NCBI GenBank assembly: GCA_030699055.1
Contig: JAUYKX010000065.1
Span: forward strand, 1 to 7,721
Source of the DNA: Candidatus Nanopelagicales bacterium
GTDB lineage: Bacteria; Actinomycetota; Actinomycetes; S36-B12; UBA10799
DNA: 7,721 nucleotides
Reading direction: 5' to 3'
Position 1 is the stretch's first letter. Every line of letters begins with the position of its first letter. This document shows positions 1 through 6,508 of this stretch, one piece after another. A model generated the notes under the pieces. It did not search any database. It saw only the letters and a list, made by a program, of their open reading frames with translations, and was not told the DNA's origin. Made by a program: the position numbers and the translations under genes.

Positions 1-31
1 CGCGGACACCCTCGCATTGTGCCCGTCCCGA

Positions 32-59
32 TCGACCGGCGCACTTCACGTCGTAGTGT
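32..59 (+). promoter_or_regulatory. Predicted leaderless promoter of the TIGR03085 gene
   Basis: A TAGTGT hexamer at 54-59 fits the actinobacterial -10 consensus TANNNT. A weaker -35-like TCGACC lies at 32-37 with a 16-bp spacer. The ATG at 67 follows the -10 hexamer by exactly seven bases, so the predicted transcription start would fall on or next to the start codon. The intervening bases are pyrimidine-rich (CCCTCCC) and contain no Shine-Dalgarno sequence, which fits leaderless translation. Seen: hexamers and spacing. Inferred: promoter activity. Confidence 0.5.
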
Positions 60-66
60 CCCTCCC

Positions 67-684
67 ATGAATGCTCCGAATTGGGCGCAGCGGGAACGCG
101 CTGAACTGTGCGACTTGCTCCTTGACGTCGGGCCTGAGGCGCCCACTTTGTGCGGGGGGTGGCTCACGCGGGACCTCGCCGCGCACCTCGTGATCAGGGA
201 GGGCCGACCCGACGCCAGCCCGGGTATCTTCATCGGACAGTTGAGCTCATGGACCAGGCGAGTTCACGATGGCCTGATCCGCCTGCCCTGGCCGGAACTT
301 GTGGCCGTCCTTCGGGAAGGCCCTCCTTGGTGGTCACCGTTTCGTCTTCCCGGGGCCGACCGACTGGGGAACACGGCGGAGTTCTTCGTGCATCACGAAG
401 ACGTTCGCCGCGCGCGACCCGAATGGACCCCCCGCGAACTCGATCCGGGATTCGCCGACGCGCTCTGGTTGTTAGCCCGACGGCTGGGCCCCGTGCAGTA
501 CCGCGGCCACCGGGGAGGCGTGGTGTTGGCCCGGACCGACGGGGCGGATGGACGTCGCCGAGTGTCGCGAGGCACTCCGGAGATCGTGGTGTCCGGGCCC
601 GCATCCGAGTTGGTGCTCTACGGATTTGGCCGCCGATCCGTTGCTCTTGTCGAGATCAGCGAACCGGGAGACCCACGCGACTGA
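67..684 (+). CDS. TIGR03085-type metal-binding protein (DinB/MDMPI-like fold)
   Basis: This 205-residue protein resembles the actinobacterial TIGR03085 family, relatives of the mycothiol-dependent maleylpyruvate isomerase N-terminal (DinB-like) fold. Signature segments are an N-terminal RxxLCDLLLxVGPxAPTLCxGW block (residues about 10-32), [12 protein letters not shown] with His40, and [11 protein letters not shown] with His109, His110 and Asp112. These are plausible metal ligands. No enzymatic role is established that I can cite, and a thiol-linked or metal-dependent function is only an inference from the fold. A GTG at 19 is also in frame, but ATG 67 is preferred because family homology begins there and a -10-like hexamer lies seven bases upstream. 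The gene converges on hisF and overlaps it by 29 bp. In other actinobacteria such a gene is often found near the hisF/hisI end of the histidine cluster, as I recall. Confidence 0.82.
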   Translation: MNAPNWAQRERAELCDLLLDVGPEAPTLCGGWLTRDLAAHLVIREGRPDASPGIFIGQLSSWTRRVHDGLIRLPWPELVAVLREGPPWWSPFRLPGADRLGNTAEFFVHHEDVRRARPEWTPRELDPGFADALWLLARRLGPVQYRGHRGGVVLARTDGADGRRRVSRGTPEIVVSGPASELVLYGFGRRSVALVEISEPGDPRD

Positions 685-1426
685 GTTCTGCCTTAACCTC
701 GCCGATCGACACCGTCCCGAAATGGAACACGCTGGCTGCCAGCACCGCATCCGCTCCGGATTCCGCGGCCCGGGCAAAGTCCGCGGCTTGCCCGGCTCCG
801 CCGCTGGCGATCAACGGCACTCCCACGACTTCGCGAACCAACCCGATCAACTCCAAGTCGAATCCACCCGTCGTCCCGTCGGCGTCCATCGAGTTCAGCA
901 GGATTTCGCCCGCTCCCATTTCCGCCCCGCGCCGCGCCCATTCGATGGCATCGATACCGGTACCCCGACGTCCACCATGGGTCGTCACCTCGAAACCGGA
1001 AGGCGTAGCCATTCCGCCCGTACACCGGCGCGCATCAACTGACAGAACGATGCACTGCGAACCGAACCGATTCGCCGCCCGGCGCAGGAGGTCCGGCTCG
1101 GCGATGGCGGCTGTGTTCACGCCGACCTTGTCCGCACCACAGCGCAGAAGTCGGTCCATGTCCTCGGTTGACCTGATGCCGCCTCCGACTGTCAACGGAA
1201 TGAACACCTGATCAGCCGTTCGCTCCACCACGTCGTACATCGTCGAGCGGGAACCACTACTGGCCGTGATGTCGAGAAAAATCAACTCGTCAACCCGCTC
1301 CCGGTCGTAACGGGCGGCCAGCTCGACCGGATCCCCGGCATCCCGCAGATCGCGGAAATTCACTCCTTTGACCACCCGCCCCGCGTCTACGTCCAGGCAG
1401 GCGATAACCCGTACCGCCAGGGTCAT
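656..1426 (-). CDS. hisF: Imidazole glycerol phosphate synthase, cyclase subunit
   Basis: HisF takes ammonia made by HisH and converts PRFAR to IGP and AICAR in the cytoplasm, linking histidine synthesis to purine synthesis. The 256-residue protein has the normal length and a half-barrel repeat pattern. The catalytic aspartates are Asp12 (RVIACLDVD) and Asp131 (VLSVDAR). Phosphate-binding loops are visible at LTVGGGIRS (78-86) and IASGGAG (206-212), and the NSMDADGT strand is at 178-185. The start overlaps the hisA stop as ATGA, and the bases before it lack a Shine-Dalgarno sequence, so translation is probably coupled to hisA. The 3' end overlaps the convergent TIGR03085 gene by 29 bp. No impA-type gene lies between hisA and hisF, unlike in Mycobacterium. 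It is the last gene of the cluster seen here; hisI does not follow directly on this strand. Confidence 0.97.
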   Translation of the reverse strand: MTLAVRVIACLDVDAGRVVKGVNFRDLRDAGDPVELAARYDRERVDELIFLDITASSGSRSTMYDVVERTADQVFIPLTVGGGIRSTEDMDRLLRCGADKVGVNTAAIAEPDLLRRAANRFGSQCIVLSVDARRCTGGMATPSGFEVTTHGGRRGTGIDAIEWARRGAEMGAGEILLNSMDADGTTGGFDLELIGLVREVVGVPLIASGGAGQAADFARAAESGADAVLAASVFHFGTVSIGEVKAELSRVGLPVR

Positions 1427-2208
1427 GCCGGCCGGGGATCGGGTGCTTCCGGCTGCCCGTCACGACCTCGGGGCAGGAAGTCGATGCGAGGCGCGACGGC
1501 CACCAGAGCCTCGGGCAGGGTGAACGCGCCGCTGTAGAGCGCCTTGCCGATGATCGCCCCTTCGACACCATGCGAATGAAGTTCGTACAACCTGTGAAGA
1601 TCCTCCAGTCTCGCCACACCTCCACTGGCGACCACCGGACGATCAGTGCGGGCGCAAACTTCATGCAGGAGGTGAAGGTTCGGCCCCTCGAGCGTCCCGT
1701 CGCGGTCGACATCGGTGACCACGTACCGGGCGCATCCCTCTCGATCCAACCGCTCCAGGGTCGAGAACAGGTCCCCGCCTTCCCGCGTCCAGCCCCTCGC
1801 GGCCAGCACGTGTCCACGCACATCGAGTCCAATGGCGACGCGATCACCTTGCTCGCCGATGATCCGAGCGCACCATTCGGGCTGCTCCAATGCGGCCGTA
1901 CCGATGTTGACCCGCGCGGCGCCCGTGGACAGAGCCGCCGCCAGCGTGTCGTCGTCCCGGATTCCACCGGACAATTCCACGGCGATATCCAGTTGGCCAA
2001 CGATCTCGGCCAGCAGGTCCGAATTGCTCCCCCGACCGAAGGCCGCATCGAGATCCACCAGGTGGATCCAGGATGCTCCTTGCTCCTGCCAGTTCAGGGC
2101 CGCCTGTACCGGATCTCCGTACCCGGTTTCCGTGCCCGCCTCGCCCCGAACCAACCTGACTGCCTGACCGCCGACAACATCAACGGCCGGCAACAACTCG
2201 AATACCAT
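1423..2208 (-). CDS. hisA: ProFAR isomerase, PriA type (possibly bifunctional HisA/TrpF)
   Basis: HisA isomerises the aminoaldose ProFAR to the aminoketose PRFAR. In Actinomycetota the homologue PriA commonly also isomerises phosphoribosylanthranilate for tryptophan synthesis. This 261-residue barrel has the PriA pattern: LLPAVDV with Asp10, [11 protein letters not shown] with Arg18, [10 protein letters not shown] (77-86), [10 protein letters not shown] with Arg138 and Trp140, and [10 protein letters not shown] with Thr165 and Asp170. Asp10 and Asp170 are the expected acid/base pair, and Arg138/Trp140 match the PriA loop that handles both substrates. A tail of about 20 residues rich in Pro, Arg and Asp follows the last helix and looks dispensable. 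The gene sits 48 bp after hisH, with a poor ribosome-binding site and a small hairpin directly before the ATG. Its stop overlaps the hisF start. Bifunctionality is inferred from homology. Confidence 0.95.
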   Translation of the reverse strand: MVFELLPAVDVVGGQAVRLVRGEAGTETGYGDPVQAALNWQEQGASWIHLVDLDAAFGRGSNSDLLAEIVGQLDIAVELSGGIRDDDTLAAALSTGAARVNIGTAALEQPEWCARIIGEQGDRVAIGLDVRGHVLAARGWTREGGDLFSTLERLDREGCARYVVTDVDRDGTLEGPNLHLLHEVCARTDRPVVASGGVARLEDLHRLYELHSHGVEGAIIGKALYSGAFTLPEALVAVAPRIDFLPRGRDGQPEAPDPRPA

Positions 2209-2225
2209 CCCCGCAGCCTACGGGG
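2209..2225 (-). repeat. Small inverted repeat directly before the hisA start
   Basis: Arms CCCCG and CGGGG (2209-2213 and 2221-2225) are separated by seven bases. In the hisA mRNA the downstream arm abuts the AUG, so the stem could mask the weak ribosome-binding region. Arms of five bases are common by chance in GC-rich DNA. A GGGG run farther upstream in the same gap could pair with the CCCC arm instead. Function is not shown. Confidence 0.35.
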
Positions 2226-2250
2226 CGCCACTGCCGAATGGACCCCTACG

Positions 2251-2266
2251 TCGACTTCAGAGTCGA
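2251..2266 (-). repeat. Stem-loop with the hisH stop codon in its loop
   Basis: Arms TCGACT (2251-2256) and AGTCGA (2261-2266) are perfect six-base complements around a four-base loop. In the transcript the loop reads CUGA and contains the hisH UGA stop. No U-rich tract follows, so it is not an intrinsic terminator. It may protect the mRNA, modulate coupling to hisA, or mean nothing. Confidence 0.4.
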
Positions 2267-2892
2267 TCGAGCCAGTTTCGCAGTAACCGCAGTCCAGCCT
2301 CGCCGGACTTCTCGGGATGAAACTGCGTGACGGCCAAAGCACCGTTGTCCACCGCCGCGACGAATGGTTCACCGTGGGTGGCCCAGGCGACTTCCCCAGC
2401 GGCGATGGGCCCCAAGTCCGATCGCAACCCCCAGGACCGGGCAGCGTAGGAATGCACGAAGTAGAACCTCTCGCCGACCACACCGGCGAACAACTCGCTG
2501 TCGCCCGGCACGTCCACTGTGTTCCAACCCATGTGAGGAAGAACCGGGGCGGACAGTCGATCAACGATTCCCGGCCACTGTCCACAACCGGCCGTATCCA
2601 CGCCGTGCTCCACCCCACGTTCGAACATGACCTGCATGCCGACGCAAATGCCCAGGATCGGCCGACCGCCCGCCAGCCTCCTCCCGATGACCCGCGGGCC
2701 GGCGACCGCTCGCAAACTCTCCATACAGGCCGCGAAAGCTCCCACCCCGGGAATGACCAGACCCTGAGCCGCCTCGGCAACTTCCGGGTCACCCGATAAC
2801 TCCACCCGGGCTCCGACATGCTCGAGCGCGCGCACCGCCGAGCGAACGTTCCCCGATCCGTAGTCGAGGACGACAACATCAGGCCGATCCAT
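2257..2892 (-). CDS. hisH: Imidazole glycerol phosphate synthase, glutaminase subunit
   Basis: HisH hydrolyses glutamine and channels the ammonia into HisF, its partner encoded two genes downstream. The 211-residue class I amidotransferase shows the N-terminal [13 protein letters not shown] strand and P-loop-like turn, the oxyanion region VIPGVGAF (46-53), the nucleophile Cys83 in GICVGMQ, PHMGWN (119-124), the FYFVHSY strand, and the His192/Glu194 dyad in QFHPEKSG. The Cys-His-Glu triad is complete and the length is typical, so it should be active. The start is supported by a strong GGAGG eight bases upstream. The hisB stop lies 15 bp before it. Confidence 0.97.
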   Translation of the reverse strand: MDRPDVVVLDYGSGNVRSAVRALEHVGARVELSGDPEVAEAAQGLVIPGVGAFAACMESLRAVAGPRVIGRRLAGGRPILGICVGMQVMFERGVEHGVDTAGCGQWPGIVDRLSAPVLPHMGWNTVDVPGDSELFAGVVGERFYFVHSYAARSWGLRSDLGPIAAGEVAWATHGEPFVAAVDNGALAVTQFHPEKSGEAGLRLLRNWLDRL

Positions 2893-2900
2893 GCCACGTA

Positions 2901-2905
2901 CCTCC
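2901..2905 (-). promoter_or_regulatory. Strong ribosome-binding site of hisH
   Basis: GGAGG lies on the minus strand with an eight-base spacer before the hisH ATG at 2892. It fills most of the 15-bp gap after the hisB TAA stop. It is the best Shine-Dalgarno sequence in the cluster and fixes the hisH start. The other genes rely on weak sites or on overlap coupling. Confidence 0.75.
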
Positions 2906-2907
2906 GT

Positions 2908-3495
2908 TTACAGGGTTCCTTTGGTGCTCGGAACCCCGACAACCCGCGAATCGGCCGACACTGCCTCCCGGAGGGCGCGAGCCACGGCCTTGAACTGGGC
3001 CTCCACGATGTGGTGCGCGTTGCGCCCCGACAGCGTCCGAATGTGCAGACACACGGCGGCCGAGGCCACAAACGACTCCCAGATGTGCCTGGTAAGACTG
3101 GTGTCGTACGAGCCGATGAGTTCGATCAACTCGGGCTCGTCATGGACGAGGAACGGGCGACCACTCAGATCCACCGCCACCTGGACCAGCGCCTCGTCCA
3201 GGGGCACCAATGCGTCGGCAAATCGACGGATGCCCGCCTTGTCGCCGAGCGCCTGACGGAAGGCGGTCCCGATCGCCAGGCTGGTGTCCTCCACCGTGTG
3301 ATGCGCGTCGACCGGAAGGTCCCCTTCAGCCCTCACCCGCAGATCGAATCCGCCATGGCGGCCCAGCTGGTCGAGCATGTGGTCGAAGAACGGAACCCCG
3401 GTGTCGGCCTCGACTTGACCCGTGCCGTCCAGATCGAGGAAAACCGACACCCGACATTCCTTTGTCTTCCGCTCCGCGCTAGCTGTGCGGCCCAT
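2908..3495 (-). CDS. hisB: Imidazoleglycerol-phosphate dehydratase
   Basis: HisB removes water from IGP to give imidazole acetol phosphate. The protein is 195 residues and monofunctional, with no fused HisN phosphatase domain. The duplicated metal-binding pattern is clear: FFDHML with His39, DAHHTVED with His65, His66 and Glu69 in the first half, and [12 protein letters not shown] with His161, His162 and Glu165 in the second. These His and Glu residues normally bind the two manganese ions. The C-terminus VPSTKGTL is characteristic. The same frame stays open upstream to 3798, but ATG 3495 is chosen because homology starts just after it and GGAG (3501-3504) precedes it. The start lies 17 bp inside the end of hisC. 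A separate histidinol-phosphate phosphatase must be encoded elsewhere. Confidence 0.97.
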   Translation of the reverse strand: MGRTASAERKTKECRVSVFLDLDGTGQVEADTGVPFFDHMLDQLGRHGGFDLRVRAEGDLPVDAHHTVEDTSLAIGTAFRQALGDKAGIRRFADALVPLDEALVQVAVDLSGRPFLVHDEPELIELIGSYDTSLTRHIWESFVASAAVCLHIRTLSGRNAHHIVEAQFKAVARALREAVSADSRVVGVPSTKGTL

Positions 3496-4609
3496 GTCTT
3501 CTCCGTTTCGCCGGCTCCGGTGGGACATCAATGATCTCCGAGAGCGCGGACAACAAAGTAGTCGTCTCCGCGGCTGTACCGGCACTGAATCGCAGCCAGC
3601 CCGGAAGCTCCACGTCCCGGACCAAGACCCCCCGATCCAGCAGTAACCTCCAAACGGTTTGGCTGTCCCCGAATCCGCCGACCAGGACGAAGTTCGCGTC
3701 CGACTCGGCAGCGGGCAGGCCACGTTCTCGGGCGAAATCGGCGATCCGGTCCCGCTGCCGGCGCAACTCCGCAACACCCCGCTGCATGGATCTTGCATGA
3801 TCGAGTACTGCCACCGCCGCCACTTGCGTCAAGGTCGACAGGTGATATGGGAGTCGAACAAGTCCCATCGCTTCAACGACGGCCGGATCGGCTACCAGGT
3901 AACCAACGCGGGCACCGGCGAAAGCGAAGGCCTTGCTCATCGTCCTGGCCACAATCAGGCGCTCCCGCCCGGCCAACAACCCAACGGCGCTGGGGTGAGA
4001 ACTGAACTCCCCGTACGCCTCGTCCACGACGAGGATCCCCTCGGGCCGACTGGCAACCGCGTCATACAGCGTGGCCAAATCGTCCAACGTCGTCGAGGTT
4101 CCGGTTGGATTGTTCGGCGAACACACCAACACGACGTCGGGCCGAAATTCGTCAATCCCGCGGATGGCATCGGCCATCCCGATCCGGAAGTCATCTCGCC
4201 GTCGGATGGCGACATAGCGGGTGCCGGTGTTTTCCGCGATCAGCCGATGAACCGAGTAGGTGGGCTCGAACCCCAGGGCCGTGCGCCGGCTCGACCCGAA
4301 CAGCTGCAGAATCTGGGAAAAGATCTCGTTGCTTCCGTTGGCCGCCCAAACCATCTCGGCACCGACTGTGGTTCGCGTCTGCCTTGAGACGTACTCGGCC
4401 AATGCCAGGCGTAACCGACGGGCATCTCGGTCCGGATAGCGGTTCAGATCACCGACCGCACCCGCCATCGCCTCGGTGATCGCCCGACGGACGGCGGGTG
4501 GGGGGCGGAAGGGGTTCTCGTTCGTGTTGAGCCGCACGGGCACATCCGCCTGCGGCGCACCGTACGGCTCGTGACCCAAAAGATCGGGCCTGATCGGCAG
4601 CACGCTCAT
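3479..4609 (-). CDS. hisC: Histidinol-phosphate aminotransferase
   Basis: HisC is a PLP-dependent class I/II aminotransferase that moves an amino group from glutamate to imidazole acetol phosphate, giving L-histidinol phosphate. The protein is 376 residues. Visible signatures are RLNTNENPF (26-34), the cofactor-binding ANGSNE (90-95), SPNNPTG with Asn167, VVDEAYGEF with Asp196 and Tyr199, the Schiff-base lysine Lys226 in [16 protein letters not shown], and the C-terminal LRFSAGT with Arg340 for the substrate phosphate or carboxylate. The frame stays open upstream through hisD in another phase, so a start near 5155 is an artefact. ATG 4609 overlaps the hisD TGA as ATGA and marks where homology begins. 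The tail KRRRHGPHS is basic and overlaps the hisB start. Confidence 0.97.
   Translation of the reverse strand: MSVLPIRPDLLGHEPYGAPQADVPVRLNTNENPFRPPPAVRRAITEAMAGAVGDLNRYPDRDARRLRLALAEYVSRQTRTTVGAEMVWAANGSNEIFSQILQLFGSSRRTALGFEPTYSVHRLIAENTGTRYVAIRRRDDFRIGMADAIRGIDEFRPDVVLVCSPNNPTGTSTTLDDLATLYDAVASRPEGILVVDEAYGEFSSHPSAVGLLAGRERLIVARTMSKAFAFAGARVGYLVADPAVVEAMGLVRLPYHLSTLTQVAAVAVLDHARSMQRGVAELRRQRDRIADFARERGLPAAESDANFVLVGGFGDSQTVWRLLLDRGVLVRDVELPGWLRFSAGTAAETTTLLSALSEIIDVPPEPAKRRRHGPHS
3501..3504 (-). promoter_or_regulatory. Ribosome-binding site that fixes the hisB start
   Basis: GGAG followed by AAGAC precedes the hisB ATG by five bases, inside the last codons of hisC. It supports the 195-residue product over the longer open frame reaching 3798. 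Confidence 0.6.
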
Positions 4610-5904
4610 CGGCTGTCCAATCTGGCTCGTATGGCGTCCCGATGAGCGGGCAGCCGTTCGGCCACAGCGAGAACGGCCGCCGGTTCGGCTATCGCCTCCA
4701 ACGCCTGCCGGTTGTAGTTGATGACATGCACACCTTTCAGGAAGGTACCCACCGACAGACCCGCTGAACACCGAGCAGTTCCCGCCGTCGGCAGCACGTG
4801 ATTTGATCCGGCCAAGTAGTCGCCAAGCGCCACCGGACTGTACCGGCCGACGAACACCGCCCCCGCGTTGCGAATCCGCCGAGAGACCGCCTCGGCATCG
4901 GCGGTCTGGATCTCCAGGTGCTCGGCGGCATACTCGTTGGCGATGTCCACGGCGTGTTCGAGACTCGAAACCAGGACGACCGCACTTTGAGGACCGGCCA
5001 GCGACGCCCGGATACGGTCCCCGTGCCGGGCCTCGGCAATTCTTCGCGGCAGGGCAACGGACACCAGATCGGCCAATTTCGCCGAAGTCGTAACCAGAAC
5101 CACGGCGGCCAAAGCATCGTGTTCCGCCTGACTGACCAGATCGGCCGCGATGCACTCCGCATCCGCTGTCTCGTCGGCCAGGACCAAGACCTCAGTTGGA
5201 CCGGCTTCCGCGTCAATTGCGATCAGCTCACGAAGAAGCCGTTTGGCGGCCGTCACGTACGTGTTACCCGGGCCGGTCACCATCGATACCGGTAGGCAAC
5301 CCGCCTCCCCCGGCCCGCTGCCGTACGCCAGCATCGCTATGGCCTGCGCGCCTCCGACCGCGTAGAACTCGCTCACGCCGAGCAAGGCCGCGGCCCCGAG
5401 GACAGCCGGATTCGGCCATCCATCGTGGTCGCGCCGCGGAGGCGACACGACGGCGATGGAACGAACCCCCGCAAGCTGGGCGGGAACGACGTTCATCACC
5501 ACACTGCTCACGTACGACGCGCCACCACCTGGAACGTACAGACCGACACGATCAACCGGAATCCAGCGTTGCTCGACGATGGCTCCTGGGGCCACCTCGA
5601 TTACCTGCTCAACGGGAATCTGTACCTCGTGAACCCGTCGCACCCGATCGATCATGATCGTCAATGCCGCCCGCAATTTCGGATCCATCGCCTGCTCGCA
5701 GGCGGCCAGAAGCTCGGCGGGCACCCGCAGCGCATTGGGCCTAAAACCCTCGAACCGTTCGGCCCACTCCAATACCGCCGCCTCGCCCCGCTCGGCGACG
5801 TCCGCCAGAATCGGCCGCACGGTTGCGTCGACAACGGCCCCGTCGACGGCGTTCCGCACGAGATCGGGTCTCGAAGCCGTCCCCCGCAAGTCGATCAAGC
5901 GCAT
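4606..5904 (-). CDS. hisD: Histidinol dehydrogenase
   Basis: HisD is a zinc enzyme that oxidises histidinol to histidine in two NAD-dependent steps. The 432-residue protein closely follows the actinobacterial type. Expected zinc ligands are Gln259, His262 (SQAEHD), Asp362 (LGDYLAGSNH) and His421 (LPAHRDA). The catalytic pair is Glu328-His329 (YAAEHLE). Further landmarks are VGLYVPGG (120-127), VGGAQAIA, MVTGPGNTYV and IDAEAGPTE. I chose ATG 5904, which gives MRLIDLRG as in relatives. GTG 5907 directly precedes it and ATG 5916 is also in frame. None has a good Shine-Dalgarno sequence. A TACGAT hexamer seven bases before GTG 5907 hints at a leaderless GTG start, which would add one residue. It is the promoter-proximal gene of the operon. 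Confidence 0.97.
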   Translation of the reverse strand: MRLIDLRGTASRPDLVRNAVDGAVVDATVRPILADVAERGEAAVLEWAERFEGFRPNALRVPAELLAACEQAMDPKLRAALTIMIDRVRRVHEVQIPVEQVIEVAPGAIVEQRWIPVDRVGLYVPGGGASYVSSVVMNVVPAQLAGVRSIAVVSPPRRDHDGWPNPAVLGAAALLGVSEFYAVGGAQAIAMLAYGSGPGEAGCLPVSMVTGPGNTYVTAAKRLLRELIAIDAEAGPTEVLVLADETADAECIAADLVSQAEHDALAAVVLVTTSAKLADLVSVALPRRIAEARHGDRIRASLAGPQSAVVLVSSLEHAVDIANEYAAEHLEIQTADAEAVSRRIRNAGAVFVGRYSPVALGDYLAGSNHVLPTAGTARCSAGLSVGTFLKGVHVINYNRQALEAIAEPAAVLAVAERLPAHRDAIRARLDSR

Positions 5905-5914
5905 CACGTCGTCC

Positions 5915-5920
5915 ATCGTA
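5915..5920 (-). promoter_or_regulatory. Candidate -10 element of the his operon promoter
   Basis: TACGAT on the minus strand fits TANNNT and is the only such match I found on either strand in the region between hisD and the ybaK-like gene. GTG 5907 starts exactly seven bases after it, the same spacing as at the left-end gene. The -35 is weak (CGGACC with a 16-base spacer). No leader peptide, attenuator or T-box fits in the short region upstream of hisD. Confidence 0.35.
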
Positions 5921-5997
5921 CGGACCGACGCAACCAGGTCCGCATTCACCTGAACGACCCACTCTCGCCACTCAGCGCCCGATCTACGAGCTGTATT

Positions 5998-6010
5998 GGC
6001 AAGCTTTGCC
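5998..6010. promoter_or_regulatory. Inverted repeat in the divergent hisD/ybaK-like gap
   Basis: GGCAA-GCT-TTGCC is a perfect five-base inverted repeat around three bases, ending two bases before the ATG at 6013. A wider TTGGC/GCCAA pair (5996-6000 and 6016-6020) flanks it. The shape resembles a dimeric regulator site and would cover the 5' end of the plus-strand gene. No regulator is identified, and short palindromes also occur by chance. No canonical -10 for the plus-strand gene is visible, and no Shine-Dalgarno sequence precedes its ATG. Confidence 0.3.
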
Positions 6011-6012
6011 CC

Positions 6013-6507
6013 ATGGCCAAGTCGAGTCCCCAGGTTCCACCTGCCACCGAACGGCTGATTGAGTCCGGCATCGCCTACGCACTGCATCGCCGTCGCGCCG
6101 AAACCGATGACAACGGGGACCCTGACGAGATTCCCTCTGCCCTCGGCGATGACTCGACGCGACTGATGCGCACGATGGTGGTCGATGTGGATGATCAGCC
6201 AACGATCGTCGTAATCCCAATGTCGGTAGAGCTCGACGAATCCGCCCTTGCAGCCGCTTTGGGGGGACTGGTCGCCACCCCCTGCGACGCGGAACGCACG
6301 GAACGCCTGACCGGCTACCCCGTCGATAACGTCAGTCCCCTTGCCACCCGGGAGCAACTCCCGGTGATCATCGATGTCAGGGCGTTGGATTTCAGGACGA
6401 TCTACGTTTCGGCAGGATCACCAGGCACTTACCTGGAGTTGCGGCCCGGCGATCTCGTCACCGCCACCGGCGCGCGCACCGCCCCGCTGTCGACCGACCC
6501 GACCTGA
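6013..6507 (+). CDS. YbaK/EbsC-family protein, aminoacyl-tRNA deacylase-like, with atypical active site
   Basis: YbaK proteins hydrolyse Cys-tRNA(Pro) formed by mischarging prolyl-tRNA synthetase. This 164-residue protein has the family layout: PPATERLIESGIAYALH at the N-terminus with Tyr22, ALGDDSTRLMRTMVVDVD, VVIPMSVELDESALAAALGG, LTGYPVDNVSPL, LPVIIDVRALDFRTIYVSAGSPG and LRPGDLVTATGA. The family normally has FKTLV with an essential lysine (Lys46 in Haemophilus YbaK). Here the aligned codon is CGC, Arg53. The usual GYxxGGISPxG segment reads GYPVDNVSPLA, so conserved glycines are also lost. Activity on Cys-tRNA(Pro) is therefore doubtful; it may have another substrate or be non-catalytic. 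The frame is open upstream antisense to hisD, but homology starts at ATG 6013. The stop lies one base from that of the convergent membrane-protein gene. Confidence 0.85.
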   Translation: MAKSSPQVPPATERLIESGIAYALHRRRAETDDNGDPDEIPSALGDDSTRLMRTMVVDVDDQPTIVVIPMSVELDESALAAALGGLVATPCDAERTERLTGYPVDNVSPLATREQLPVIIDVRALDFRTIYVSAGSPGTYLELRPGDLVTATGARTAPLSTDPT

Positions 6508-6508
6508 A

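Noticed and set aside
150..1211. Plus-strand open frame of 353 codons across the TIGR03085 gene and antisense to hisF
   Set aside because: It is a high-GC shadow: composition rich in Arg, Pro and Ser, no family likeness, and both underlying genes are well supported in other frames.
1570..2286. Plus-strand open frame antisense to hisA
   Set aside because: It mirrors conserved hisA codons; no start signal or recognisable domain.
2094..3071. Minus-strand open frame of 325 codons across hisH
   Set aside because: Different phase from hisH, which carries a full Cys-His-Glu triad; the shadow has Arg/Trp/Ser-rich low-information sequence.
3496..3798. Longer hisB start at 3798
   Set aside because: The extra residues lie in hisC in another frame and are unlike HisB; GGAG supports ATG 3495.
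4610..5155. N-terminal extension of hisC or a hisD-hisC fusion
   Set aside because: The open stretch reads hisD DNA in the wrong phase; true hisC begins at the ATGA overlap at 4609.
5425..6012. N-terminal extension of the ybaK-like gene
   Set aside because: The open frame there is antisense to hisD; YbaK similarity starts just after ATG 6013.
5905..6012. His attenuator, leader peptide or T-box upstream of hisD
   Set aside because: The space is too short and I see no run of His codons, no T-box sequence and no terminator stem with a U-tract.
5917..6357. N-terminal extension of hisD
   Set aside because: It is antisense to the ybaK-like gene and has no HisD homology; the family N-terminus RxIDLRG appears right at 5904.
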